Source: Luteococcus sp038433155 (lineage in GTDB: Bacteria; Actinomycetota; Actinomycetes; Propionibacteriales; Propionibacteriaceae). Taken from it: DNA of 64,000 bases. Both the position numbers and the translations under genes were made by a program. Shown one piece after another: positions 7,896 through 15,570 of the stretch (position 1 is its first letter; the number at the start of each line of letters is the position of its first letter). The stretch spans positions 34,637 to 98,636 of the forward strand of contig NZ_JBCDMW010000026.1 in assembly GCF_038433155.1 (NCBI RefSeq), written 5' to 3'. Under the pieces are notes generated by a model. It searched no databases, was not told the DNA's origin, and saw only the letters and a list, made by a program, of their open reading frames with translations.

Positions 7896-8308
7896 ACCGT
7901 CGAGGACGCCTCCACGGCACGACGCAACCGGTCCTGCAACTCCTGCCCGGTGGCCAGTCGTTCCCGCAGCTGGTTGATGGCCTCGGCCACCCGGTCGTTG
8001 GCCTGGGCCAGCAGTTCCGCCGCCTCGGCGGAATCCGATCCTGTCTCGGTGGCCCGACAGGCGTCGATGATGGGGCGCATCTCCTCCAGGCCAAGACCGG
8101 CGAGCTTGAGGCTCATCACCAGGCGCAGCCGCTCCACCGCCTCCCGGTCATAGACCCGGAAGCCACCCACCGTGCGGGAGGTGGGCTGCGCCAGGCCCAG
8201 CTCCTCGTAGTGCCGGATGGAGCGCAGGCTCAGGCCGGTCAGGCTCGCCACGTCACCGATGTGCAAGGGGCCATCGGGAATCGGCGCGGACGACGGAATG
8301 GTGAGCAA
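7877..8308 (-). CDS. MerR family transcriptional regulator
   Basis: DNA-distorting activator/repressor of 143 residues. The MerR winged helix is complete at residues 14-80: LHIGDVASLTGLSLRSIRHYEELGLAQPTSRTVGGFRVYDREAVERLRLV. A dimerisation coiled coil follows (about 95-135), and there is no Cys-rich metal loop, so a metal inducer is unlikely. The TTG at 8308 is chosen because AGGAGG lies 6 nt upstream; no ATG or GTG is well placed. It is convergent with the acetyltransferase gene (19 bp overlap). The 11-bp inverted repeat at 7200-7227 is a plausible target. Confidence 0.85.
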   Translation of the reverse strand: MLTIPSSAPIPDGPLHIGDVASLTGLSLRSIRHYEELGLAQPTSRTVGGFRVYDREAVERLRLVMSLKLAGLGLEEMRPIIDACRATETGSDSAEAAELLAQANDRVAEAINQLRERLATGQELQDRLRRAVEASSTVQATRG

Positions 8309-8374
8309 GGACAACCTCCTGACAGGCAATTGCGCCAAGCATAGTGGGCATCTCGCCGGCTGCGACACCCGTCG

Positions 8375-9472
8375 TCAGCAGCCCTTGCCCAGCCCTTCCC
8401 AGGACTTCAACGCCGCATCCCTCTCCGCCCCCGTGAGCAGCTGGGGCAGGCCGTTGGTGACGCGCGCCGGGTTAAAGGTCATCCGCCCCGCGCCCTGCCC
8501 CGCGGGAATCGTCACCGTCAGCACGCCGGTGGGCCGCGTCTGGGGGCCGCCGCTGCCGAAGACAAAGTTGCCCATGCCGTATGCGATCGCGGTGTTCCCC
8601 TGTGTGGCCGTGGGCTGCAGGATGTGGGCGTGGCTGCCGATCACGACGTCGGCCCCCGCGGCGGCCAAGTCCTTCATGGTCTGCTGCTGGCGCGGCGTGG
8701 GGCACTTCACCAGTTCGGTGCCGGAGTGCAGGTAGACCACCACGACGTCATCCGGGCTGGCGGCACGGGCCTTTTTCACCCCGTCGAGCAGCTTGGTGAA
8801 ACCCTCGTCGTCCTTCACCTTGGCCAGCCCCGGCTTGTTGGGGCCCGCCTTCCAGTCCAGATGCTCGTCCAGCACGTCGGTGGCTCCGAAGACCACCACC
8901 TTCCGACCCTTCACCTCGGTGGTCCACGGCGCCCAGGCCTCGGCGTCGTCCTTGCCCAGACCCACCATCGGCACCGGGGACGTGGCCTTGACCGCCAGCA
9001 TCCGCTTCATCCCCTCGTCGCCAAAGTCCATGGTGTGATTGTTGGCCGCGGTGACCACGTCGACGCCCTCCTTCTTGAGGGAGTCCAGGATTTTGGGGCC
9101 GGTGGCAAAGGTGAACGGCTTGGGTTGCGGCTTGAGCCCGGTGCGGTCCTCCGCGACGACGGTTTCCAGGTTCAGCATGGCAAGGTCCGCCTTGGCCAGG
9201 ATCTTGCCCGTCTCCCCCAGCCCGACGTCATTGATCCGGCCGGCGCTGTTGTGCGCCTGGACGTCGCCCGCGAAGGCCAGCGTGATTTCCGGCGCCTTGC
9301 CGGAGCGTTCCCAGACCGTGGGGCCCTGCTGCACCTCGGGCCGGTTCTCGTCGTGGGTCACCAGGTTGGTCACGGCGACACCGCAACTGGTGATGCCAAC
9401 CAGTGCCAGCACCGCCCCACCGAAGACAATCCTCCGACGCCGGCGATAGACCGGGCTGTTGTCCCACTTCAT
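8375..9472 (-). CDS. CapA family metallophosphoesterase-fold protein
   Basis: Membrane-anchored protein of 365 residues. An N-terminal basic stretch and hydrophobic helix (residues 14-36) are followed by the PGA_cap/CapA domain: AFAGDVQAHNS, NLETVV, TAANNHTMDFGDEGM, VYLHSGTEL and IGSHAHILQP supply the Asp, His and Asn residues expected in this metallophosphatase-like fold. CapA proteins act in poly-gamma-glutamate synthesis, but most actinobacterial copies have no known substrate, and no capB or capC lies nearby. ATG start with AGAGGT upstream. Confidence 0.85.
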   Translation of the reverse strand: MKWDNSPVYRRRRRIVFGGAVLALVGITSCGVAVTNLVTHDENRPEVQQGPTVWERSGKAPEITLAFAGDVQAHNSAGRINDVGLGETGKILAKADLAMLNLETVVAEDRTGLKPQPKPFTFATGPKILDSLKKEGVDVVTAANNHTMDFGDEGMKRMLAVKATSPVPMVGLGKDDAEAWAPWTTEVKGRKVVVFGATDVLDEHLDWKAGPNKPGLAKVKDDEGFTKLLDGVKKARAASPDDVVVVYLHSGTELVKCPTPRQQQTMKDLAAAGADVVIGSHAHILQPTATQGNTAIAYGMGNFVFGSGGPQTRPTGVLTVTIPAGQGAGRMTFNPARVTNGLPQLLTGAERDAALKSWEGLGKGC

Positions 9473-9668
9473 CGTGACCTCTGCAGCTCTCCCCGGGCCG
9501 GACTGCCCGACCCCGGGGTCAGGCTATGGCCTCGCGACGCGGCAGGCACGCTGGCACGCGGCACTTCCTGACGATTTCCCAAAGCGACGACCTCATGGCG
9601 GCCAGATACCCCCTGGGGGGATTTCGGATGAGCCGGGTGCACCGGGGCGGATGGGTAGGCTCGTAAGT

Positions 9669-10181
9669 ATGCCGCAGCGACTCGAGGCCTGGTTTGATTC
9701 TGGCGCATGGAATCCGATGGCCTGGGATGCCCCCTTCCCGGTGGTGGCGGCCGCCCTGTTCGTGATCGTCCTGCTGCGCGCCGGTCTCACCTACCTGCTG
9801 GGAAGACTGGCCGCGGCGGGCGGCCGACACACCCGCGCGGCCCGGGTGATGGAGCGCCCCGGCTTCATGCAGGCGGTGGAGCGGATCAACCAACTGGGCG
9901 CCCCGGTGGTGACGCTGTCCTTCCTCACCGTCGGGGTGCAGACCGTGGTCAACTTCTCGGCGGGCTTCCTGCGGATGCCACTGTGGCGCTACCTGCCCGC
10001 GTTGGCGGCGGGTGCTGTCATCTGGGCGATGGTCTACGCCTCGGTCGGCTTCGTCGGGCTCGGGGCCTTCGCGCTGGCCTGGCGCCAGCACCCGGCCCTG
10101 GCCATCGGGCTGGTGCTGGGCGCCGCGGCGCTGCTGGCCTTCCTGGTCACCCGACGCCGGGGCACCTCCTCGGGCGGCTGA
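9669..10181 (+). CDS. DedA-family (VTT domain) membrane protein
   Basis: Polytopic membrane protein of 170 residues, shorter than typical DedA proteins. Segments VVAAALFVIVLLRAGLTYLLG and VVTLSFLTVGVQTVVNF flank a re-entrant-like piece, and SAGFLRMPLWRYLPALAAGAVIWAMVY matches the conserved core of DedA/VTT proteins, which are proposed lipid scramblases or transporters. The ATG at 9669 follows TAGGCT (9656-9661) by 7 nt, so the transcript is probably leaderless; an upstream in-frame extension to 9459 would run through the CapA promoter region and is rejected. Confidence 0.75.
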   Translation: MPQRLEAWFDSGAWNPMAWDAPFPVVAAALFVIVLLRAGLTYLLGRLAAAGGRHTRAARVMERPGFMQAVERINQLGAPVVTLSFLTVGVQTVVNFSAGFLRMPLWRYLPALAAGAVIWAMVYASVGFVGLGAFALAWRQHPALAIGLVLGAAALLAFLVTRRRGTSSGG

Positions 10182-10189
10182 CCGCCCCG

Positions 10190-10696
10190 TCAGCTGTTGC
10201 GGCGGGCGATGCTGGCGGTCAGCAGCGTGGCGAAGCTGCACCAGGCCGCGTAGGGCGCCAGTTCGGCACCCTTGCCCTCACTCGCCCGTTCGGCTCGCCG
10301 CGCCAGGTCGATGGAGCTGGCCGCGAGCAGCGCGGCATTGGCAGTGGCCAGGCCCAGCCGGTGGGACCTGAAGAAGGTCCAGCTCCAACCCTGGTTCAGC
10401 ACCAGGTTTGCGACGAAGGCGCGTCGGAAGCCGGTGGCCTCCTGCTGGCGGTCCGATTCGTCGAGCTCCGTCAGGACCCTCCCCGTGGTCGCGGCCAGAC
10501 CCGAGTACAGGGCGGTCCAGACGAACGGGAACACAACTCCCGGCGGCTGCCAGGCGGGCTTGTCGATCGACTTGTACCAACGCGACCTGGTGTCCGTGGC
10601 GACGCTGCCCGAGACCGCACACAGGGCGGTCCCGACGACGGCCATGGCCCACGGGTTGCGGGTGCCGGCAGATGCCAGCTCGCTGAGGGTGGTCAT
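10190..10696 (-). CDS. TspO/MBR family protein
   Basis: Five-helix membrane protein of 168 residues of the TspO (translocator protein) family, which binds tetrapyrroles such as protoporphyrin IX and cholesterol-like ligands. The diagnostic stretch WYKSIDKPAWQPPGVVFPFVWTALY and the helix VLNQGWSWTFFRSHRLGL with its conserved Trp residues are present. The ATG at 10696 is preferred over the ATG at 10705, because AGGGA lies about 10 nt before the former but only 1 nt before the latter. It is convergent with the DedA-like gene, with 8 bp between stops. Confidence 0.85.
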   Translation of the reverse strand: MTTLSELASAGTRNPWAMAVVGTALCAVSGSVATDTRSRWYKSIDKPAWQPPGVVFPFVWTALYSGLAATTGRVLTELDESDRQQEATGFRRAFVANLVLNQGWSWTFFRSHRLGLATANAALLAASSIDLARRAERASEGKGAELAPYAAWCSFATLLTASIARRNS

Positions 10697-10798
10697 GATG
10701 GGCATTCCCTTCGTGCTGTCGTTGCCACTACTTCCGTCGACGATACGCGATCCTCCAGCACCACGGACCCACCCTTCTGGGGCCAAGGGTGACGACGG

Positions 10799-11878
10799 CT
10801 ATTGGGGTGTTCTGGCGTCGGTGATGTCGAGTCCGGCGGTTCGGTAGCTGAGGCCCCGTGGGTCGGGAACCGCGCAGAGCAGGGCGGCCAGCGCCAGCAC
10901 CGGGGCGCCCAGTGCCCAGGGCAAGCCGAGGTAGAGCATCGTGGGCACGGCGGCTTGGACAATGGCCGCACGTAACAGGCAGCGTGGCCGCGATCTACCG
11001 GGCCCGTCGGGGCGCAGGTAGACGGTCCGTTGGCCCAGGGATGCTCCGGTGCTAACCAGTGCGGGAACCAAGGCCACGATTAGCGTGCCCGCCCATGCAC
11101 TGGTGAGGATCGCGCGTTCAAGGGCGAACATCTGGGTCTCGGTCAGCACCCCCTGCCCCCGACGGGCCACCGTGTACCCGACCGATCCGATGGTCCCACC
11201 GGCGAGAGCGGCCGTGAGCAGGTACCAGAAGTCCAATGCCATGCCCAGAAGCCGTCGCATGGGGGTGACGGGCCGGGCACTGTCGCGCTGCGCCAACAGG
11301 TGTCGCTTCGTTGACAGCAGGCGCGGGGTCAAGGTCTCCAGCCCGATGCCGATCCCTGTGCCGATGGTATTGGTGAACAGGTCGGTGGTGTCGGCATAGC
11401 GGTACGGGCACGGGGCCAGGAACCAGTTGCCGGTCATCTGGGTCAGCTCAATCAGGATGGAGGTGCTCAGGCCTGCGGCCAAGACAGTCCGGCGGGGCCA
11501 TTCCAGGACGCGGCGAACCATCAGCCCGAAAGGAATGAACAGCACCATGTTCATCGCGAACTCCCACACCAGGAAGTCCCCTGCCAATGCGACGGGCCCC
11601 TTGTCACGCAGGATGTCCAGCGCGGCTCGGGGGAAGCGCAGTGGGTCCCAGACTGGTTGCGTGGCGCTGGCGACACAGAAATCCCCCGAGAAGTCCGGAA
11701 GCGGGAAGATCGTGAAGGCAACCAGCCCCGCGGCGTACACGAACCCCGCGGCGGTCCAGGCGATCCGCAGTGGGTCGAAGCGGCCGAAACGCCGGTACTG
11801 CCACACCACCAGCGGCAGGAACATCACCGCCGCCACGGCCAGCCCCACAGCGATCGATGCAACGATCTGAGCCTTCAT
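10799..11878 (-). CDS. VanZ-RDD fusion membrane protein
   Basis: Integral membrane protein of 359 residues with two recognisable halves. Residues about 40-190 are VanZ-like: FTIFPLP, MNMVLFIPFGLMVRRVL, STSILIELTQ and YRYADTTDLFTNTIG are the family hallmarks; VanZ confers low-level teicoplanin resistance in the Tn1546 cluster. Residues about 215-340 form an RDD-like domain (MALDFWYLLTAAL ... GASLGQRTVYL). It ends a minus-strand block of transporter and two-component genes, consistent with envelope or peptide-antibiotic defence. The start is supported by GGGAG upstream. Confidence 0.8.
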   Translation of the reverse strand: MKAQIVASIAVGLAVAAVMFLPLVVWQYRRFGRFDPLRIAWTAAGFVYAAGLVAFTIFPLPDFSGDFCVASATQPVWDPLRFPRAALDILRDKGPVALAGDFLVWEFAMNMVLFIPFGLMVRRVLEWPRRTVLAAGLSTSILIELTQMTGNWFLAPCPYRYADTTDLFTNTIGTGIGIGLETLTPRLLSTKRHLLAQRDSARPVTPMRRLLGMALDFWYLLTAALAGGTIGSVGYTVARRGQGVLTETQMFALERAILTSAWAGTLIVALVPALVSTGASLGQRTVYLRPDGPGRSRPRCLLRAAIVQAAVPTMLYLGLPWALGAPVLALAALLCAVPDPRGLSYRTAGLDITDARTPQ

Positions 11879-11912
11879 CGCGCACTCCCGCGCAGCGCAG
11901 CATGCGTGGGCA

Positions 11913-12311
11913 TCAGAAGATGAGGCCCTTGATGTACTCGATCACGTCGTGCAGCTCCTGATAGTCGCGCACGGCGGGATCTGCAATGAGCACGTTCCAC
12001 AACGTCGCCACGCCCGCGAGCAGCGCGAAGACCACCACTGCGGTGATGAGGCCCGCAGTCGCGATGCCCGTGCGGTGCGGACTGCGGCACAGGGCGCGGA
12101 AGGCGATGACCGCGCCGGCCCCGGCGATGATCGCCGGAGCGAACCCGATGTACGGGATGAGCAGCAGGAACGGGGCGGCGGCCAGCGCGACGGCGGTGCA
12201 GACCAGGGCGATGATCCCACTGATGGTCGCCGAGCGCTGGTCGGTCTGCGGAGCGCCCGTCGGGATGCGCCGAGTAGCGGGCTGTGGCTGGTGGTCGTGG
12301 GAGTTGGCCAT
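11913..12311 (-). CDS. Small membrane protein, DUF4190-like
   Basis: A 132-residue protein with a hydrophilic N-terminal 28 residues followed by two long hydrophobic pairs (SGIIALVCTAVALAAAPFLL and IAGAGAVIAFRAL, then GLITAVVVFALLAGVATLW) and a short polar C-terminus. The layout resembles the DUF4190 small membrane proteins of actinobacteria. AAAGGACATCCCTGTC precedes its ATG. It lies between the ABC permeases and the VanZ-RDD gene, on the same strand, so it is probably co-transcribed with them. No function can be assigned. Confidence 0.65.
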   Translation of the reverse strand: MANSHDHQPQPATRRIPTGAPQTDQRSATISGIIALVCTAVALAAAPFLLLIPYIGFAPAIIAGAGAVIAFRALCRSPHRTGIATAGLITAVVVFALLAGVATLWNVLIADPAVRDYQELHDVIEYIKGLIF

Positions 12312-12359
12312 GACAGGGATGTCCTTTCATGAGGAGGAGTTGAAGGGCGATCGGGCAGG

Positions 12360-13124
12360 TCAAGCACGGGTGTCGGAGCGGTTCAGGATCCAGGTGGTGA
12401 CGGCGACGATCAGTACCGTCATCACGAACGTCGCCACAAGGACGAAGCCGACGCTGGACACGCTGAGGTCCGAGGCGTTGAAGGTGGTCTTCTGGCCGGA
12501 CACGAGGATCGTGCCGAGCTGGGTGGTGTGGGTCAGCAGTCCGTAGGGAATCGCCGTCACCACCGCCAGCTTCAGCTGCAGCAGCACCGTCGAGATGCCC
12601 GCCATGACCAGCGCGATCATCACCGGGACGGCGAAGGAGCGCAGGAAGGCCGACAGCGCCGATTGCAGGGCCGCCAGCGGGATGCAGGCCACCATGATCA
12701 GCACACTGCCCAGGAAGTACTTGGCGGGCAGCATGCCCGGCAGGCCGAAGGTCTTGCCCACGACGACGACGGTCGCGACGAGCACTGCCTGCATTGCCGC
12801 CGACAGCGCGGAAATGGCCGCGATCTTGCCCAGCACCACCTCGGCCGTGGGCACGGGCCGGCTCATCAGCGCGTTCCAGTTGCCGTTCTTGTGCTCGACG
12901 CGCCAGACCAGCGAAGCCAGGATCGCGATGACGACCGGCAGGATTGCCATCCCGTAGAAGCCGACCGAGCGGATCCACAGGGTGTGCCATCCGTCTTCGA
13001 ACGATCCCTGACCGAGGATGGTGCTCACCGAGCCGGAGATGACCATGATGATCGGGACCACGAAGACCACGGACCAGCTCATGGAGTGCTTGAGTTTGAG
13101 GAACTCGGAGTAGACGGATCCCAT
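12360..13124 (-). CDS. Lantibiotic-immunity type ABC permease (MutG/EpiG-like)
   Basis: ABC-2 permease of 254 residues with six predicted helices. The N-terminus EFLKLKHSMSWSVVFVVPIIMVI and the loop EHKNGNWNALMSRPVPTAEVVLGKI are characteristic of permeases that pair with BcrA-type ATPases in lantibiotic self-protection. Start at ATG 13124 with AGGAGG 7 nt upstream; a longer frame to 13784 runs antisense-like through the neighbouring permease and is not used. Only 2 bp separate it from the upstream permease stop, so the two permeases are co-translated. It probably extracts a membrane-active peptide. Confidence 0.83.
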   Translation of the reverse strand: MGSVYSEFLKLKHSMSWSVVFVVPIIMVISGSVSTILGQGSFEDGWHTLWIRSVGFYGMAILPVVIAILASLVWRVEHKNGNWNALMSRPVPTAEVVLGKIAAISALSAAMQAVLVATVVVVGKTFGLPGMLPAKYFLGSVLIMVACIPLAALQSALSAFLRSFAVPVMIALVMAGISTVLLQLKLAVVTAIPYGLLTHTTQLGTILVSGQKTTFNASDLSVSSVGFVLVATFVMTVLIVAVTTWILNRSDTRA

Positions 13125-13126
13125 GG

Positions 13127-13879
13127 TCAGGCCTCCTGGGTGTCGAAGCGGGCGGTGATGAACGCGAACACTGCGGTTCCCACCACCGCCAGGGCGGCGA
13201 TGCTCGGATAGGGCAGCTCGAAGTAGCGCAGGTCGGTGCCGACATAGTCGGCCGGAGTGGTCATCGAGTAGTAGCTCCAGGGCGTCAGGTGCGCCACCCA
13301 GGTCGGCAGGATCACGCCGAAGATCGCCAGGAAGATCCCCACGATGCCGACGCCGAGGGCGACCAGCTGGTTCTCCACATGGGCAGACAGCAAGATCTGG
13401 AAGGCGAGCACCGCGAGGCTGATGACCATGATCGAGGCCGTGTAGCCGAGCCAGTGCGAGGCTGGGAACGGCGAGGTGGCTCCCAGCAGGAGACCGAAGC
13501 CGGCGACCAGCAGTGACTGCAGCGCGATCGCCACGACGGTGATGGCTCCGAGCACGAGGAACTTGGCGCGGCACAACCGGCCGGGCGTCACCCCGCTGGT
13601 GGCCGACAGCAGCCAGCCGTTGCCGGTGTGCTCCATCTCCACCTGACGACTGGCCAACACGGCCAGAAGCACGGGCGAGATCATGGCCAGCGCCATCGAC
13701 ATCCCGCTGAGCAGGATCTTCCACGGTGCGCCGTCCGGATCGGCCAAGTGCTTGGTGATGCTCGAGCCGAAGGACTGGAAGCACGCGATGCCCGAGACAG
13801 CCAGCACGTACAGCCCCGCAACCAGCCCGATGCGCAGGTGGCGCATCTTGGCGATCTCATTGGCGATGACGGTGCTCAC
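13127..13879 (-). CDS. Lantibiotic-immunity type ABC permease (MutE/EpiE-like)
   Basis: ABC-2 permease of 250 residues. It begins MSTVIANEIAKMRHLRIGLVAGLYV and includes RQVEMEHTGNGWLLSATSGVTPGRLCRAKFLV, the conserved EMEHTGNGW block of this permease group. Six hydrophobic helices span the rest. It overlaps the ATPase stop by 4 bp (ATGA) and is followed 2 bp later by the second permease, giving the classic ATPase-permease-permease order of MutFEG/NukFEG systems. No lantibiotic precursor or modification gene is visible nearby, so this is probably a stand-alone resistance module. Confidence 0.83.
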   Translation of the reverse strand: MSTVIANEIAKMRHLRIGLVAGLYVLAVSGIACFQSFGSSITKHLADPDGAPWKILLSGMSMALAMISPVLLAVLASRQVEMEHTGNGWLLSATSGVTPGRLCRAKFLVLGAITVVAIALQSLLVAGFGLLLGATSPFPASHWLGYTASIMVISLAVLAFQILLSAHVENQLVALGVGIVGIFLAIFGVILPTWVAHLTPWSYYSMTTPADYVGTDLRYFELPYPSIAALAVVGTAVFAFITARFDTQEA

Positions 13880-14781
13880 AGTCCGCCTCCCGCGGTGAGG
13901 TTCATGAAGACGTCCTCGAGGCTCTGTTCATCGCGCCGGACCCCGTAGATGTCGATCCGGTCGGCCACCAGTGTGGCGACGGTGCGGGCGGTGGCGTGGT
14001 CGTCCAGGCCCGCCAGCGCCACGTCCCCGTCGTCGGTGATCCGCGCGCCCAGCGACGTCACACAGTCCAGTGCGCGCTGTGGATCGGAGCAGGTGATCAG
14101 CACCTCCGGCGCCGAGGCCGCCATCAGCTCGGCGCGACTGCCCTGGAAGATCATCCGCCCCTGGGCGAGGATGCCCAGCACGGTGGCGGTCTTGTCGATC
14201 TCCCCGAGCAGGTGCGACGAGACCATCACCGTCACCCCTTCGGCGGCCAGTCGGCGCAGCAGGCCGCGCATCTCCTCGATGCCGGCAGGGTCCAGGCCGT
14301 TGGTCGGCTCGTCGAGGATGAGCAGGCGGGGCTGGCGGGCCAGCGCCATCGCGATGCCCAGTCGCTGCTTCATGCCCAGCGAGTAGTCACGCACCTTCTT
14401 GTCCATCTGGCGCTCGAGATGCACCGCTTGCACTGCCTGCTCGATCTGCACCTTCTCCAGGTGGAGCAGGCGCTGGACCAGTTGCATGTTCTCCGCGCCG
14501 GTCAGATGCGCGTAACCCGGAGGCGCCTCGATGAGCGACCCGATCTGCCCCAAGAGGGACCGCCGCGTCGCGCGGGTCATCGGCTGGCCCAGGATCTCGA
14601 CTCGGCCGTCGCTGGGCTGGATCAGCGACAGCAGCATCTTCATCGTCGTTGACTTGCCGGCCCCGTTGGGGCCGAGGAAGCCGTAAACGCACCCCTGCGG
14701 GATACGCAGGGACAGGTCGTCGACGACCACGCGATCGCCATAGCGCTTGGTCAGGTGGTCTGTGGTCACTGCGAAGGACAT
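13876..14781 (-). CDS. BcrA-type ABC transporter ATPase (antimicrobial peptide detoxification)
   Basis: ATP-binding subunit of 301 residues. Walker A GPNGAGKST is at residues 37-45, signature YSLGMKQR near 133-140, Walker B LLILDEPTNGLDP near 153-165. The sequence LGQIGSLIEAPPGYAHLTGAENM carries the Glu-containing Q-loop (IGSLIEAP), a known feature of BcrA/MutF/NukF ATPases for lantibiotics and bacitracin. Together with the two downstream permeases it forms a complete transporter. A two-component system is encoded 110 bp upstream on the same strand. ATG start; two CAGGCATA repeats lie 43-75 bp upstream. Confidence 0.88.
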   Translation of the reverse strand: MSFAVTTDHLTKRYGDRVVVDDLSLRIPQGCVYGFLGPNGAGKSTTMKMLLSLIQPSDGRVEILGQPMTRATRRSLLGQIGSLIEAPPGYAHLTGAENMQLVQRLLHLEKVQIEQAVQAVHLERQMDKKVRDYSLGMKQRLGIAMALARQPRLLILDEPTNGLDPAGIEEMRGLLRRLAAEGVTVMVSSHLLGEIDKTATVLGILAQGRMIFQGSRAELMAASAPEVLITCSDPQRALDCVTSLGARITDDGDVALAGLDDHATARTVATLVADRIDIYGVRRDEQSLEDVFMNLTAGGGL

Positions 14782-14823
14782 AGCTCTACGCTGTCGCAGT
14801 TCACGGCCGCAATCGCCTCGCCA

Positions 14824-14856
14824 CAGGCATATCTTCGCCCTACGACTTCAGGCATA
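14824..14856 (-). promoter_or_regulatory. CAGGCATA direct repeats upstream of the BcrA-type operon
   Basis: The octamer CAGGCATA occurs at 14824-14831 and 14849-14856 (TATGCCTG on the coding strand), with starts 25 bp apart, in the 111-bp gap between the response-regulator stop and the ATPase start. NarL-type regulators bind paired short repeats, so this is a candidate site for the adjacent response regulator. Inference from position only. Confidence 0.4.
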
Positions 14857-14892
14857 GATCCGGGGCGCTGACTGCGCTGTGGACCGGGTTCT

Positions 14893-15570
14893 TCAGGCAC
14901 TGCCGGGGGCGATCAGACCCGTCTCGTAGGCCAACACCACAGCCTGCACCCGGTCCCGCAGGTCCAGCTTGGTCAACACATGCCCGACGTGGACCTTCAC
15001 CGTTCCCTCGCTCAGCACCAGCTCCTCGGCGATCTCCCGGTTGGACATGCCCCGCGCCACCAGACCCAGCACATCCCGCTCCCGTGGAGTCAGCGACTCC
15101 AGCGCCTCTGCGGTGCGACGAGTGTCCCCCAGCACCGGATGCGTCGCGGCCCGGGTGAAGTGCCCCAGCAGACGTCGCGTCGTGGACGGAGCCACCACCG
15201 CATCCCCGTGGTGAACGTGACGGATCGCCGCGGCCAGCTCCTGCAGTGGCGTGTCCTTGAGCAGGAAGCCCGACGCCCCGGCCCGCAGCGCCTCGTAGGC
15301 ATACTCGTCCAGGTCGAAGGTGGTCAGCACCAACACGTGCGGTGGATCCGTCAGCGAAGACACCTGCCGGGTGGCATCGATGCCGTCCATCCGCGGCATC
15401 CGCACGTCCATCAGCACCACGTCGGCCGGGTGCGCCCCCAGCGCGTCGAGGACCTCGTCTCCGTCGGATGCCTCCCCAACCACCTCGATGCCCTCGGCGG
15501 TGCCCAGCACCATCCGGAATCCCATCCGGATCATCTCCTGGTCGTCAACCAGCAACACGCGAATACTCAT
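14893..15570 (-). CDS. NarL/FixJ family response regulator
   Basis: Transcription factor of 225 residues. The receiver domain (1-120) has the acidic pocket LLVDD and phospho-acceptor Asp55 in LMDVRMPRMDG, the switch Thr in LVLTTF and the Lys in LLKDTP. A LuxR-type HTH ends the protein: LTPRERDVLGLVARGMSNREIAEELVLSEGTVKVHVGHVLTKL. The ATG at 15570 shares a base with the kinase stop (TGATG); a GTG one codon upstream is an alternative. It forms a two-component system with the preceding kinase and probably controls the ABC genes downstream. Confidence 0.9.
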   Translation of the reverse strand: MSIRVLLVDDQEMIRMGFRMVLGTAEGIEVVGEASDGDEVLDALGAHPADVVLMDVRMPRMDGIDATRQVSSLTDPPHVLVLTTFDLDEYAYEALRAGASGFLLKDTPLQELAAAIRHVHHGDAVVAPSTTRRLLGHFTRAATHPVLGDTRRTAEALESLTPRERDVLGLVARGMSNREIAEELVLSEGTVKVHVGHVLTKLDLRDRVQAVVLAYETGLIAPGSA

